DNA of 55,648 nt from an uncultured candidate division Zixibacteria bacterium (GCA_937925655.1 CALAMC010000054.1:1-55648); one strand, 5' to 3'. Positions 1 to 9,856 are shown, numbered from the stretch's first letter. Notes: generated by a model not told the origin, from the letters alone. Program-made: numbers and translations.

Positions 1-259
1 TTTGTCAAGAATTTTCTACTACTAAACCTTTAATATGACAGGTGGTAGTAATAATTCCGGTCAAGACGACACTTTTTGCCCTCTCCCTTATCGAATTTGT
101 CATACACCAGATTATACCCGCCGGAACCCATTTGCGAGGCCTTCGGACAGCCAAAATTGACATAGTGGATCCGGCGTTCCGGCCTTCCAACGGAAGCTTG
201 ACGGTCGGCTCAAAATCACTCCGACGACGCCAGCAGAGCCGCCCTGCAATCAGCCCACC

Positions 260-277
260 TTGTGAAGTATATCACAA
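260..277. promoter_or_regulatory. CRP/FNR-superfamily-type dyad 1
   Basis: TTGTGA-N6-TCACAA is a perfect inverted repeat matching the CRP consensus arrangement TGTGA-N6-TCACA. The target gene is not in view. The nearest gene on the right ends here, so a leftward gene outside the window is the likely target. Confidence 0.5.
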
Positions 278-323
278 AGTATGGCGAAAACAAGCCTCCT
301 GTATAATTCCCAATATAGAAAAA

Positions 324-341
324 TTGTGAAAAATATCACAT
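324..341. promoter_or_regulatory. CRP/FNR-superfamily-type dyad 2
   Basis: The core TGTGA-N6-TCACA (325-340) is a perfect dyad, 64 bp centre to centre from the first one. Two such sites so close together are unlikely by chance. The binding protein and the target are inferred only. Confidence 0.45.
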
Positions 342-386
342 AGCAAGTCGGGTCTCGACACCCGGACGGTGACTGTCGAGGGATTT

Positions 387-1664
387 TTAGAACGTGAAAG
401 TCAGGCTCGAGGAGAGCAGGTAAATGCGGTTGTCATCGGCGTCGAGAGAGTGCCACTGCCACTCCGATGAAAAAATTATATCCAGCGCGAGGGCCTTCCA
501 GATGGCGACATTGCCGATAAGGCTGACTCTTTCGAAGGTGAAATCGGAGTAAAATTCGGGCCGGTTAGGATAAGATCGCCGCCCGATTTCGTTTTCGAAA
601 AGAAGCATTACCTGCCCATAAGAGCAGTAATCGATTTCCACGTTCAGGCGATATTCCAGATAATCATTATCGTCATCAAAGCCGCTTTCAAGCGACATTA
701 ATTCAAAACCGGGGCCGATGGCAAAGGTTAAATCGCCCGCGGTCCACTCGGCCAGCAGGTCGGTTTCGGCCAGGGCATAGTCGTCGTTTATGAACTCCGA
801 TGATTTGTAATTAAAATATTCCAGGTTGGCTTTGGCCAGAATATTGACTTTTCCGGCAACCGGCTGGCGTTGTCGTATAGAGGCGGTCAAATACCAATAA
901 TCATTTTGGTCCTCGGGGGCGGCATAATTTTTGAATTCGAGGGTGGCTTCGGCACTCAATCGTCCGCCGATAAAGGATCCCATATAGCCCAAACCGCCGC
1001 GAAGCAGGTTATAATCCAGAAAAGCTGAATCGCGGACGGTTCTTTTTTCGAAGCCGAGGGTTCCGAAGACATTATCGTAATTGGCGGAAAACCACGAAAA
1101 ATCCCATTTGCCTCCGAGGCGGTGATAATTATAAATATAGCTGTCCAGCGAGTCGAAAACGACCTTTTCCAGGTAGGCGGTCGCCTGCGTTCTGATGCGG
1201 TCGGACAAGCGGACGTTTACGCCCAGGCGCCCGCTGAAAACACCGAGGCCTTCGCCCGGTTCGGCGGGGCCATCGTATCTTTTTTTTATTTCCAGGCGGG
1301 ACTCGGCCAGAAGCGCCAGCGTATCATCGCCGGTTCGGAGTTTCCCCCAGCCGACGGCTCGGATATTTTCGGGGGTTTGTTCCCAGCCAATTTCGGCCAG
1401 ACTATGGCCATATTCACTGGGGGCGTATTTGAAATAGACCAACCCCTTTTTATCGTCGAGGTATTCCCGTTTGAGAAGATTCAATTTCACGGAATCGAGA
1501 CCGCCGTCGAAACGCAGAGAGTCATAGAAGTATTCCTGGGAAATGAAATCATAGCCGATTCCGGCGCGGATAGAAAAATCGCCGGAGTCATCGCTTCGGG
1601 CGACTCCGGCGAAAATGATCGCTGTGGCGATAGTAATCAGGATGCTGAAAACGATTTTTCCCAA
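387..1664 (-). CDS. putative outer-membrane beta-barrel protein
   Basis: A 425-residue protein with an N-terminal signal peptide (hydrophobic residues 4-19, then a polar stretch near residue 24). After it comes a chain rich in alternating Tyr/Phe/Asp/Gly strands that ends in an aromatic residue (final TFTF), as in outer-membrane barrels. The first in-frame start is TTG, and no Met follows before the barrel, so the TTG at 1662-1664 must be used if the signal peptide is real. It lies only 3 bases after the stop of the upstream coiled-coil gene, so the two are probably co-transcribed and functionally linked. No named family was recognised. The role could be a structural barrel or a porin. Confidence 0.7.
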   Translation of the reverse strand: MGKIVFSILITIATAIIFAGVARSDDSGDFSIRAGIGYDFISQEYFYDSLRFDGGLDSVKLNLLKREYLDDKKGLVYFKYAPSEYGHSLAEIGWEQTPENIRAVGWGKLRTGDDTLALLAESRLEIKKRYDGPAEPGEGLGVFSGRLGVNVRLSDRIRTQATAYLEKVVFDSLDSYIYNYHRLGGKWDFSWFSANYDNVFGTLGFEKRTVRDSAFLDYNLLRGGLGYMGSFIGGRLSAEATLEFKNYAAPEDQNDYWYLTASIRQRQPVAGKVNILAKANLEYFNYKSSEFINDDYALAETDLLAEWTAGDLTFAIGPGFELMSLESGFDDDNDYLEYRLNVEIDYCSYGQVMLLFENEIGRRSYPNRPEFYSDFTFERVSLIGNVAIWKALALDIIFSSEWQWHSLDADDNRIYLLSSSLTFTF

Positions 1665-1667
1665 GCT

Positions 1668-2762
1668 TTATTTTCCCAGAAGTTCGGCGGCCTTTCTCAA
1701 ATTCATCTGGGCGGCTTTGATATGTCCGGCGCAATCATCCGCCCGGTTGTCATGGCATAAACGCTCGGCATTGCGGATATGTTCGGCGGCGGCATCGAGC
1801 AGTTTATTGACCTGATCGTCGGCTGTCAAGCCGGCTTTTTCCCGGAGCCGCTCCAGTTCGGCAGTCATCTGTCGCAATTTCGTCTGCAGTTCATTGTCGG
1901 CGGCACAAAGCTCGTTGAGGCGGCGATACATCTGGCGCGCCTGTTTCATATTTTGTTCAAATTGTCCGGGCGCGTTTTCGGCGGCCAGACGGAGACAATT
2001 GCGATAGGTTTCTTCGAGGCGATTCATGACCGGGGCGGCATCGGCATTGGGACAACCGGCGGCCAGTTGCCGTGCCTGTTCCATTTGCTGTTCCAGAAGC
2101 CGGAGCTGGTTTTGCATGCGCTGATTGGCTCCCCGGTCGTCCTGAAGTAGTTCGGCCAGTTTGTTCAAAGACTTTTCCGCCTGAAGTGATAGTCTCAAGG
2201 CCGGGCGGAGCTGTCTTTTGTAATACAACTCCCAGGCGCGACGCTGATTATCGCGGGCGCTGTCGAACATTTCGGCCAAACGGCGGGGAGAATCGACGGC
2301 CATTTCGGCCTGAAGTTGGGCGGCCAGGCGATCGGTTTTTTCCAACTGACGCAAGACAATATTTTCATTTTCTTCCGTCTGGCTGGTCAGGCGGTCGCGG
2401 GCTTCCTTGATGATATTAATCGATTGCCAGGCCCGGTCGCGGGCCAATTCGGTGCGTTTGAGGCTGGCCGCAATGACCAAAGCGGCATCGGAATTAAGAC
2501 CGGTTCTGGCGTCATCCTGCATTTCTTTGGCATTATTCAGAACGGTTCGGGCCAGGTCGATCGCAACCCGCATAATCTGATATTGCCGGAATTGGGAAGC
2601 TTCGGCGATGACATTTTCGGCCCGCTCGATTACCTGCTGGCTTTTATCATATTCATTTCGGAGTCGTTCTCGGGCGGCATCGGTATTCTGGGCAAATAAT
2701 GCCGGAGGGAAAACTATAAACGCCATCACGGTCACTATTATAAATTTCACGAACTTGTTCAC
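1668..2762 (-). CDS. exported coiled-coil protein of unknown function
   Basis: About 364 residues. I chose the GTG at 2760-2762 because AGGAG lies 6 bases before it; an upstream ATG in the same frame (2801) lacks this, and the GTG start gives a clean signal peptide (VNKFVKF, a hydrophobic core, then a cleavage-like ALFAQ). The mature part is almost wholly helical and highly charged, with many Arg/Glu/Gln/Leu heptads, suggesting a long periplasmic coiled coil. It is followed within 3 bases by the barrel-protein gene, so a barrel-periplasmic rod pair is plausible. No catalytic motif was seen and no family name can be given. Confidence 0.75.
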   Translation of the reverse strand: MNKFVKFIIVTVMAFIVFPPALFAQNTDAARERLRNEYDKSQQVIERAENVIAEASQFRQYQIMRVAIDLARTVLNNAKEMQDDARTGLNSDAALVIAASLKRTELARDRAWQSINIIKEARDRLTSQTEENENIVLRQLEKTDRLAAQLQAEMAVDSPRRLAEMFDSARDNQRRAWELYYKRQLRPALRLSLQAEKSLNKLAELLQDDRGANQRMQNQLRLLEQQMEQARQLAAGCPNADAAPVMNRLEETYRNCLRLAAENAPGQFEQNMKQARQMYRRLNELCAADNELQTKLRQMTAELERLREKAGLTADDQVNKLLDAAAEHIRNAERLCHDNRADDCAGHIKAAQMNLRKAAELLGK

Positions 2763-2918
2763 ATTTCTCTCCTTTGTATAATCCAAAGAAGGCATATTCA
2801 AACCGTGTGCCGGTTATACAAAAACCGCATCGTATTGTAATTCATCGAGTTGCACAATGGTGTCATATCCAAAATACTCTTTTTACAGTACCGCAGGGTA
2901 CACCATGAACCATCCGGC

Positions 2919-4247
2919 TCATTTAATATCATGGAACTTTATCCGCGAATAGAGGCGGCGCCTGGTTATTTTAAGCAATTTGGCGGCCTCGGTTTTATTT
3001 CCCCCGGCTTTCTTAAGGGCATCGAGAATCATCTGTTTTTCGGCCGATTCCAGGCCGGAGCCAGTGGCCCCGGCGGCATTATCCAGAGGGGCCATGTCGG
3101 TTTCATCATCGAGTCCGATATGCTCCGGTCCGATCGGGTCGCCTCCGGCGAGAATTATTGCCCGATCGAGAATGTTTTTGAGCTCTCGTATATTTCCCGG
3201 CCAGGAATAATTTTGGAGTATGCCAATGACTTCGTCGTTTAAACCGGCATGACCATATCCCTGCTTTTTCAGGAAATATTCGGCGAGCCGACCGATATCC
3301 TCGCGACGTTGAGCCAGCGTGGGCATTTCAATCGGAAAAACGTTGAGACGGAAAAAGAGGTCTTCGCGGAAACGGCCCGCTTTAATTTCACTCTTAAGGT
3401 TTTTATTGGTGGCGGCGATAACGCGCACGTCGGTTTTTACGGCATCGACTCCGCCCACCCGGACAAACTGCTTTTCTTCGAGGACACGCAGAATTTTGGC
3501 CTGGAGGGCCGGAGACATTTCGCCGATTTCATCAAGGAAGATAGTGCCACCGTCGGCCAGTTCGAATCGTCCCCGTTTTCTGGCCACAGCTCCGGTGAAG
3601 GCGCCTTTTTCGTGGCCGAATAATTCGGATTCCAGAAGGGTTTCGGTCAGGGCGGCGCAGTTGACGGCAATAAACGGTCGGTCCTGGCGCCGAGAATTTT
3701 CGTGGATTAAATTGGCCGCGAGTTCTTTGCCGGTACCGGATTTTCCGGTGAGAAGGACGGTCGCATCGGCGGGAGCCACTTTACCTATGAGGTTAAGCAG
3801 GGTTCTGGCCGCCGGAGAATCGCCGATAAATTTATCATAAGATATTTGCCGGATATCGTGGCTAAGCATACCGGAGAGGGCTTCGAGCTTTTGACGGTCG
3901 GCCAGCTTGCGGCACAGGCCGATGAGCAAGTCCATGGAAAACGGCTTAAGAATATAGTCGGCCGCACCCTTTTTCATGGCTTCGACGGCGGTTTCGACGG
4001 TTCCATAGGCGGTCATGATAACCACGTCAACATCACCCTTCTTCCTCGCCGCCTCAAGGACTTCGAGCCCCGAAATATCCGGCATGGAAAGGTCGGTTAT
4101 GACAATATCAAAGGAACGTTCCCCGATTAGTTTTATCCCTTCCGTCGGGTCGCTGACAGCCAAAGCGGAAAAGCCCTCATCGGTCAGGGATTTTTCCACC
4201 AGATAGCCCATTTTGGGCTCATCATCGATTATCAATATATTGGCCAT
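2919..4247 (-). CDS. sigma-54-dependent response regulator, NtrC family
   Basis: Three domains are visible in 442 residues. The receiver domain (about 1-118) has phosphoacceptor Asp52 in VITDLSMPD and acidic DDE near residue 8. The AAA+ domain has Walker A GKSGTGKE, the sigma-54 contact loop GAFTGA, and an arginine-rich C-terminal part. A Fis-type helix-turn-helix lies at the end (GGNKTEAAKLLKITRRRL). It should activate sigma-54 promoters when phosphorylated. The gene starts 6 bases after the stop of the histidine kinase, so it is the kinase's cognate partner. The stimulus and target genes are not evident; the neighbouring envelope genes are candidates. Confidence 0.93.
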   Translation of the reverse strand: MANILIIDDEPKMGYLVEKSLTDEGFSALAVSDPTEGIKLIGERSFDIVITDLSMPDISGLEVLEAARKKGDVDVVIMTAYGTVETAVEAMKKGAADYILKPFSMDLLIGLCRKLADRQKLEALSGMLSHDIRQISYDKFIGDSPAARTLLNLIGKVAPADATVLLTGKSGTGKELAANLIHENSRRQDRPFIAVNCAALTETLLESELFGHEKGAFTGAVARKRGRFELADGGTIFLDEIGEMSPALQAKILRVLEEKQFVRVGGVDAVKTDVRVIAATNKNLKSEIKAGRFREDLFFRLNVFPIEMPTLAQRREDIGRLAEYFLKKQGYGHAGLNDEVIGILQNYSWPGNIRELKNILDRAIILAGGDPIGPEHIGLDDETDMAPLDNAAGATGSGLESAEKQMILDALKKAGGNKTEAAKLLKITRRRLYSRIKFHDIK

Positions 4248-4253
4248 CGTTTC

Positions 4254-5579
4254 TTATCTCCCCGGTATTTTGAGAGTCAAGGCAAATGTGGTTGGACCAC
4301 CCGGACGGCTATCCAGACTGATTGCCCCGCCCATATCTTCGGCCAGCTTTTTCGACAAGTACAGGCCCAATCCGGAGCCGGAGGTTGAAGTGGTATAAAA
4401 CGGCTCGAATATGGCGGCCTTTTTGCCGGAATCAATCCCCGGGCCGTTGTCGCAAACGGCAACAGTATGGCTATCAAGCCCTGTTATAAGTGACACATTA
4501 ACTTCCGGTTTGAAGGCGCTTTTGGAGGCTTCGGCGGCGTTAAGAAGCAGGTTTATTAAAATCTGTCTGACGGCGACGGGATCGGCGAAGACTTCATGCC
4601 GGCCGGTGTCCCGGGTGGCGGTTAGCAGGATTCCGTCTTTTGTAAATCCCGGGCCGAACTGCTCGACAAGATTATCTATTATTTCCGAGAGGTTAATTGT
4701 TTGTCTGGTCAGGGGTTTTCGTCCGGAGGCGAAATCCAGATAGCCGGTGACGATTTCATTGAGCCGATCGACTTCTTCCAAAATAAATCCGGCCTCGGGA
4801 TCGTTGGCGACGCCGGCCTGTCCCCTTTTCAGCCGTTCGGCGGCGGCCCGGATAATCATCAGAGGGTTTTTAAGTTCATGCGAGACGACGGCCACCATCC
4901 GGCCCAGATTGGCCTGGGCCTGCGAGCGAAGCAGGTTTCTTTCGGCGCGCTCCAGCCGCCGCTGAATCCAGAAAAACAGGAAGCCGAATAACAAGCCGGC
5001 TCCGATTGACAGGCCGGAAGTAAAAACCAGATTATTTTTAAGTCCGATCAGGTTGTCGGTATAGTCCAGATCGGCTTCGAGACCGAGGACGGCGATAGTA
5101 AAGCCGGAGGTATCATCAAGCGGCGCAAAAGCCGACTTGAGGAAAATATTGCTGACCCGGTATGAGCGGCTGACGAGCGCGGCATCGGCGGTCTCACCCA
5201 GCAAAACCGAATCGATATACGATGCGTTGAGGGCTTTCAAATAATACAACGAATCCCCTGTAATCTGGGTGGTGGCGAGATAATTATAATCGGCATCGAG
5301 GATAAACACTTCTGACAGAGAATCGATGCGACGGATTTCGTCCAAAATCTGCAGAGTGGTGTCATAGGCGGCCAGGCTTCCCTCGTTCAGTGATTGTATC
5401 AGCCCCGGTTTGAGCTCCTGCGCTCCCAAAGCGGCGACCGCGGCCAGGCGGCGGGAGAGCTGGGCTTCGAAACTTTTTTCGATTTTTTGGTACATCAGCC
5501 ACCAGGCCAGATTGACGACGGCGATGAGAAGAATCGTGAAAATAATCACGGCGAACGATTGACGACGCATGGCTGCCAT
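4254..5579 (-). CDS. membrane sensor histidine kinase
   Basis: Partner of the NtrC-type regulator immediately downstream. Two transmembrane segments flank a periplasmic sensor region: one near the N-terminus (FAVIIFTILLIAVV) and one near residue 190-210 (SIGAGLLFGFLFFW). Then come a HisKA domain with phosphoacceptor His in SHELKNPLM and a HATPase_c domain with N box (NLLLNAAEA), DNGPGI and GSGLGLYL. The frame extends to a TTG at 5609, but the ATG at 5577-5579 is the first normal start; neither has a strong ribosome site, so the start is uncertain. The arrangement is like ZraS/AtoS-type kinases. The ligand is unknown. Confidence 0.92.
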   Translation of the reverse strand: MAAMRRQSFAVIIFTILLIAVVNLAWWLMYQKIEKSFEAQLSRRLAAVAALGAQELKPGLIQSLNEGSLAAYDTTLQILDEIRRIDSLSEVFILDADYNYLATTQITGDSLYYLKALNASYIDSVLLGETADAALVSRSYRVSNIFLKSAFAPLDDTSGFTIAVLGLEADLDYTDNLIGLKNNLVFTSGLSIGAGLLFGFLFFWIQRRLERAERNLLRSQAQANLGRMVAVVSHELKNPLMIIRAAAERLKRGQAGVANDPEAGFILEEVDRLNEIVTGYLDFASGRKPLTRQTINLSEIIDNLVEQFGPGFTKDGILLTATRDTGRHEVFADPVAVRQILINLLLNAAEASKSAFKPEVNVSLITGLDSHTVAVCDNGPGIDSGKKAAIFEPFYTTSTSGSGLGLYLSKKLAEDMGGAISLDSRPGGPTTFALTLKIPGR

Positions 5580-5718
5580 ACAAATATTTAGCGTTCGACC
5601 GATATACAAGTCAATAATAAACTGGCGGTCGGAACAGGGGCCAGTTTTGACTTTACAATTACAAACGGTCGCCGTAAATTAGTGGGCTAAAGAAAATTAA
5701 AGGGCGGTTTTTGGACTT

Positions 5719-8700
5719 ATGAAATTCGGACAATTTAAAGACATCTCGACTCCGGAACTGGAAGCGCGGATTCTCGACTTCTGGGAAAAGAACCGGGTTT
5801 TCGAAAAATTAAATGAGCTGGTCGCCGACCGGCCGCAATTTGTTTTTTACGAAGGCCCGCCGACGGCCAACGGTCGACCGGGAGTTCATCACGCCATCGC
5901 CCGGACGATCAAAGATATGATTTGCCGCTATAAAACGATGCGCGGCTTCCGCGTGGATAGGAAGGCCGGATGGGATACGCACGGCCTTCCGGTCGAAATC
6001 GAAATCGAAAAGCAGTTAGGGCTTGATTCAAAGGAAAAGATTGTCGAGTATGGTGTTGCCGAATTCAACAAAAAATGCCGCGAATCGGTTTTCAGGTATA
6101 TCAACGACTGGAACGAAATAACCCGCAAGCTGGGTTACTGGATCGATTTGGGTGATGCCTATATTACGCTGACCAATGATTATATCGAATCGGTCTGGAA
6201 TATTCTGAAAAATTTCTTCGACCGCGATTTGATTTACAAGGGGCATAAAACCGTAGCATTCTGTCCCCGGTGCGAGACGGCTGTCTCCAGCCATGAAGTG
6301 GCGCAGGGGTATCAGGAAGTGGCCGACCCGTCGGTGTTTGTCAAGGTTAAGGCGGCCGACAGCGATTTTTATTACATGATCTGGACGACCACCCCGTGGA
6401 CGCTTCCTTCCAATGCCGCCATCGCCATGCATCCGGGGGCCGAGTACGCGCTGGTGGAACACGGCGGGGAAAAGCTGGTGCTGGCCAAGGCATTGCTGGA
6501 TAAAGTTCTCGGCGGTGATTACAAAATAATCGAAACGAAAAAAGGAACGGATTTTCATAAGCGCCGCTATGTTCCGATGTTCGATATATTCACCGATCAT
6601 AAGGATGACGCTTTTTATGTCATCAATGCCGATTTTGTGACGCTCGAGGACGGTACGGGGATAGTGCATGTCGCGCCCGGTTACGGCGCCGACGACTACG
6701 TAGTGGGACAGAAGTATGGCCTGCCGGTTTTGCAGGCGGTGCGAGCCGACGGCCATTTCGAGGATTTTGCCGGAAAGTATGCCGGGATGTTCATGAAGAA
6801 GGCCGACCAGGAGATTGTCAAGGATCTTAAAATCAGCGGGCGCTTATACAAGAAGGAATTATATACACATAATTACCCGTTTTGCTGGCGTTGTGACACG
6901 CCGCTGATTTATATCGCCCGGCATTGCTGGTATATCCGCACGACGCAGTTCAAGGAGCAGCTAATCAAAAACAGCAATATCACGCGCTGGCAACCGGATG
7001 AAATCCGCACCGGCCGCATGCTCGACTGGCTGGAAAACAACGTCGACTGGGCACTCTCGCGCGAACGGTTCTGGGGCACACCCCTGCCGATATGGGAATG
7101 TCCCGGGTGCGGGCATGTTACGGCGGTCGGCTCGATCGAGCAGTTGCGCAAAGAAGGAATAAACGTCCCCGAAGGCGAGCTCGACCTGCACAAACCGGTG
7201 GTCGACGCGATAAAATTGAAATGTGCCCAATGCGGCGGCGAAATGAAGCGGGTCACCGAGGTTATTGACACCTGGTTTGATTCCGGCTCGATGCCCTATG
7301 CCCAGTGGCACTATCCTTTCGAGAACAAGGAAAAATTCGCGCAGAAATATCCGGCCGATTTTATATCGGAGGCGATTGACCAGACGCGCGGCTGGTTCTA
7401 TTCGCTGTTGGCGATATCGACCATGCTCTTCGACAAACCGGCTTTCAAAAATGTCATCGTCATGGAGCTGGTTTTGGACAAAGAGGGCAAGAAGATGTCA
7501 AAAAGCCGGGGCACGGCGGTTGATCCGTTCGACATTATCGCCCGTCACGGGGCCGATCCCCTGCGCTGGTATTTGCTGGCGACCTCCAATCCCTGGGTGC
7601 CGATTCGATTCGCCGAGGACGGATTGGTCGAGGTTATCCGCAAATTCTTCGACACCTATAAAAACAGCTACAGCTTCTTTGCGCTTTATGCCAATGTCGA
7701 TGATATTTTAAAGCGGGCCACTGACGCCGGGTTGACGGTCGATAAATTCCTTGAAAAATATGCCGGTGAGCCGGAGCGAATCGACCGCTGGATTGTCTCG
7801 CGCTATAACACGCTGGTTAAAAGAATAACGGCCCGGCTGGATAACTATGATATAACGCCCCCAGCGCGAATGTTGACCGATTTCGTAATCGATGATCTGT
7901 CCAACTGGTATATTCGATTGAACCGGCGGCGTTTCTGGGCGCCGGAGAATGACCCCTCGAAAATGCGCGCTTATTTAACCCTGTATAATATCTTGGGCGG
8001 TGTCACCCGGTTGGCCGCACCGTATATCCCGTTTTTGACCGAATTCATTTGGCGGGAGCTGGTGCCGTCGATGGACAAAAACGTTTTGTCGTCGGTCCAC
8101 CTGGCGACTTTCCCGGTTTGTGATGAAACGGCAATCGATAGCGATTTGGAAGAGGCTATGGAGACGGCGCAGAAAGTGGTTTCGATCGGGCGGGCGGTCC
8201 GGGCTAAAAAGAATCTCAAGGTTCGTCAGCCGCTGGCGGGGATTCTGGTCAATTTGCCGGGTGAAAGCCGGTTCGAACGGATCAAGCCGGAGCTCGATGT
8301 TATAAAGGAAGAGCTAAATATCAAGGCGGTGGAGCCGCTGGAAAATGTGGCTGACGTGGTCAGTTACAGCGCCAAGCTCAATTTTGCCGGAGCCGGGGCC
8401 AAGCTGGGCAAGCTGGCAAAAGAAGCGGCCGCGAAAGTGGCCGGCTGGGACAGCGAAACGATCAGGAAATTTCAAAGCGGTGGAACCATAACGCTGGAAT
8501 CCGCCGGTGGTTCGGCGGTTCTTGAAACCGGGGATGTCGAAATCAAAATGGTCGAAAAAGAGGGTTTCGGGGTTGAGGAACACGACGGCATCACGGTGGC
8601 CCTCAAGACGGAAATCAGCGATGATCTTAGGGATGAGGGATATGCTCGGGAGATGGTCAATAAAATTCAGAACATGCGAAAATCTTCCGGGTTCGAGGTG

Positions 8701-8889
8701 ACCGACCGTATAACGGTCGAAATCAAAACCGATGAGCCGCTGTTGTCGGCGGTGAAGCGGTTTGAGCAGTACATTTGCAGGGAAACGCTTGCCGATCAAA
8801 TTGCGCTGGTGAGCCGGATATCGCCGGACAAGAACGGCAAGAATTGGAATATAAACGGCACCATGGCGGACATCGCAGTAATCAAATAA
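5719..8889 (+). CDS. ileS: isoleucyl-tRNA synthetase (eukaryote-like type 2)
   Basis: 1056 residues, class I aminoacyl-tRNA synthetase charging tRNA-Ile. Visible are the PPTANGRPGVHHA region with the HIGH-type HHAI signature, the CP1 editing domain (TGIVHVAPGYG), metal-binding Cys pairs (CWRC; CPGC with CAQC) and the KMSKS loop (KKMSKSRGT). Length, the long C-terminal extension and lack of a terminal four-Cys zinc finger fit the type 2 form, which is known to resist mupirocin. It heads a run of plus-strand housekeeping genes, with the DksA/TraR-like gene 13 bases downstream. No T-box leader was seen in the short upstream gap. Confidence 0.97.
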   Translation: MKFGQFKDISTPELEARILDFWEKNRVFEKLNELVADRPQFVFYEGPPTANGRPGVHHAIARTIKDMICRYKTMRGFRVDRKAGWDTHGLPVEIEIEKQLGLDSKEKIVEYGVAEFNKKCRESVFRYINDWNEITRKLGYWIDLGDAYITLTNDYIESVWNILKNFFDRDLIYKGHKTVAFCPRCETAVSSHEVAQGYQEVADPSVFVKVKAADSDFYYMIWTTTPWTLPSNAAIAMHPGAEYALVEHGGEKLVLAKALLDKVLGGDYKIIETKKGTDFHKRRYVPMFDIFTDHKDDAFYVINADFVTLEDGTGIVHVAPGYGADDYVVGQKYGLPVLQAVRADGHFEDFAGKYAGMFMKKADQEIVKDLKISGRLYKKELYTHNYPFCWRCDTPLIYIARHCWYIRTTQFKEQLIKNSNITRWQPDEIRTGRMLDWLENNVDWALSRERFWGTPLPIWECPGCGHVTAVGSIEQLRKEGINVPEGELDLHKPVVDAIKLKCAQCGGEMKRVTEVIDTWFDSGSMPYAQWHYPFENKEKFAQKYPADFISEAIDQTRGWFYSLLAISTMLFDKPAFKNVIVMELVLDKEGKKMSKSRGTAVDPFDIIARHGADPLRWYLLATSNPWVPIRFAEDGLVEVIRKFFDTYKNSYSFFALYANVDDILKRATDAGLTVDKFLEKYAGEPERIDRWIVSRYNTLVKRITARLDNYDITPPARMLTDFVIDDLSNWYIRLNRRRFWAPENDPSKMRAYLTLYNILGGVTRLAAPYIPFLTEFIWRELVPSMDKNVLSSVHLATFPVCDETAIDSDLEEAMETAQKVVSIGRAVRAKKNLKVRQPLAGILVNLPGESRFERIKPELDVIKEELNIKAVEPLENVADVVSYSAKLNFAGAGAKLGKLAKEAAAKVAGWDSETIRKFQSGGTITLESAGGSAVLETGDVEIKMVEKEGFGVEEHDGITVALKTEISDDLRDEGYAREMVNKIQNMRKSSGFEVTDRITVEIKTDEPLLSAVKRFEQYICRETLADQIALVSRISPDKNGKNWNINGTMADIAVIK

Positions 8890-8902
8890 GCGTGAGGCCG
8901 TT

Positions 8903-9286
8903 ATGAAAAAAGAAGACCTTGACAAGTACGAAAAGCTCCTTTTAAAAAAGCGCGAGGAGCTTCTGAAGGCTATTCAGGACAGACGCAATCAGACCAATAA
9001 GACGACCCGCGATGCCACCGGCGATCTGTCCAGCTATTCGTATCATATGGCCGACCAGGGCACAGATGCCATCGAGCGGGAAAAAGCCTTCATGATTGCG
9101 TCCAAATCGGGCCGGTTGATATACCATATCGACCAGGCGCTGTTGAGAATACGCAAGGGTGAATTCGGGGTCTGCCATACCTGCGGCAAACAAATCCAGA
9201 AAGCTCGTCTGATGGCGGTGCCGCATGCCCGTCTGTGCATCGAATGCAAGGAAGCGGAAGAGCGTGAAAAGGCCAGCCGCAAATAA
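8903..9286 (+). CDS. DksA/TraR-family C4 zinc-finger protein
   Basis: A 127-residue protein with an N-terminal charged coiled coil and a C-terminal four-cysteine zinc finger (CHTCGK then CIEC), the TraR/DksA layout. Members bind in the secondary channel of RNA polymerase and modulate transcription, often with ppGpp; this is family knowledge. The coil-tip DxxDxA motif of true DksA is not clearly present: the region reads ADQGTDAIEREKA, so a YteA-like or other subgroup member is possible. It lies between ileS and lspA and is probably co-transcribed with both (13 and 1 bases). Confidence 0.9.
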   Translation: MKKEDLDKYEKLLLKKREELLKAIQDRRNQTNKTTRDATGDLSSYSYHMADQGTDAIEREKAFMIASKSGRLIYHIDQALLRIRKGEFGVCHTCGKQIQKARLMAVPHARLCIECKEAEEREKASRK

Positions 9287-9287
9287 C

Positions 9288-9815
9288 ATGCGCAAATTGA
9301 TTTTGTTTATCATTATTATTCTGGCGGTCACCGTTTTGGACCAGGCCACCAAATTATGGGCCGAAGCCAATCTGGTCGAAGGTCAGACCCGCCAGGTTTG
9401 GGGTGATTTTTTTCAGGTAAAACTTCTCTATAACGAAGGCGGCGTGATGGGTTCCAGTTTGGGGGGCAGCACCTTTTATCTGATATCATCCCTGTGTGTG
9501 TTCGCGTTTGTCGTCTATTTTCTTTACGTCTATCGAAATCTTACCATCGTCGCCATACCCATGTGTATTATCGCGGGCGGTGCGGTCGGCAACATTATCG
9601 ATCGTATCCGTCTCGGCCAGGTGGTCGATTTTTTGGATTTTGATTTTTTCGATATAAGCATCGGCTCATTTCATCTGGAACGGTGGTGGACGTTTAATAT
9701 CTCCGACGCCGCCATCTCGGTCGGGGTCGTTTGGCTGATTATATACCTGCTTTTCTTTTACCGGGCGCCGCAGACTCAAGAAGTCGCATCGGCCGAAGAT
9801 TCTTTATCGGCCTGA
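9288..9815 (+). CDS. lspA: lipoprotein signal peptidase (signal peptidase II)
   Basis: 175 residues, inner-membrane aspartic protease that cleaves signal peptides of prolipoproteins. Four hydrophobic segments are visible. Catalytic aspartates sit in NIIDRIRLGQVVDFLDF and in FNISDAAIS, and the family NxG motif appears as YNEGGVMG. The frame opens upstream at 9225, but the ATG at 9288, one base after the stop of the zinc-finger gene, gives the normal N-terminus beginning with a membrane helix. Order ileS-dksA/traR-lspA is a common bacterial cluster. Lipoproteins encoded here, such as the membrane-fusion protein at 21343-22227, would be substrates. Confidence 0.95.
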   Translation: MRKLILFIIIILAVTVLDQATKLWAEANLVEGQTRQVWGDFFQVKLLYNEGGVMGSSLGGSTFYLISSLCVFAFVVYFLYVYRNLTIVAIPMCIIAGGAVGNIIDRIRLGQVVDFLDFDFFDISIGSFHLERWWTFNISDAAISVGVVWLIIYLLFFYRAPQTQEVASAEDSLSA

Positions 9816-9856
9816 CTTGACATCCGGGCTTCGTTGTATTATTAACCGATTATTGG

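Larger units (their letters stand above)
1..386. other. intergenic region, left edge
   Basis: No convincing gene is seen here. Short open frames on both strands have no ribosome binding site and no recognisable product. The stretch holds two CRP/FNR-type dyads (260-277 and 324-341) and a short hairpin at about 348-365 with a CTCGAC loop. A TTGACA hexamer reads leftward at positions 2-7, so a leftward gene may begin just outside the window. Confidence 0.5.

Noticed and set aside
5640..5718. promoter of ileS
   Set aside because: TTGACT at 5647-5652 has no -10 at acceptable spacing; I leave it unassigned.
6028..6756. 242-residue frame antisense to ileS
   Set aside because: Opposite conserved synthetase motifs; no ribosome site or recognisable domain.
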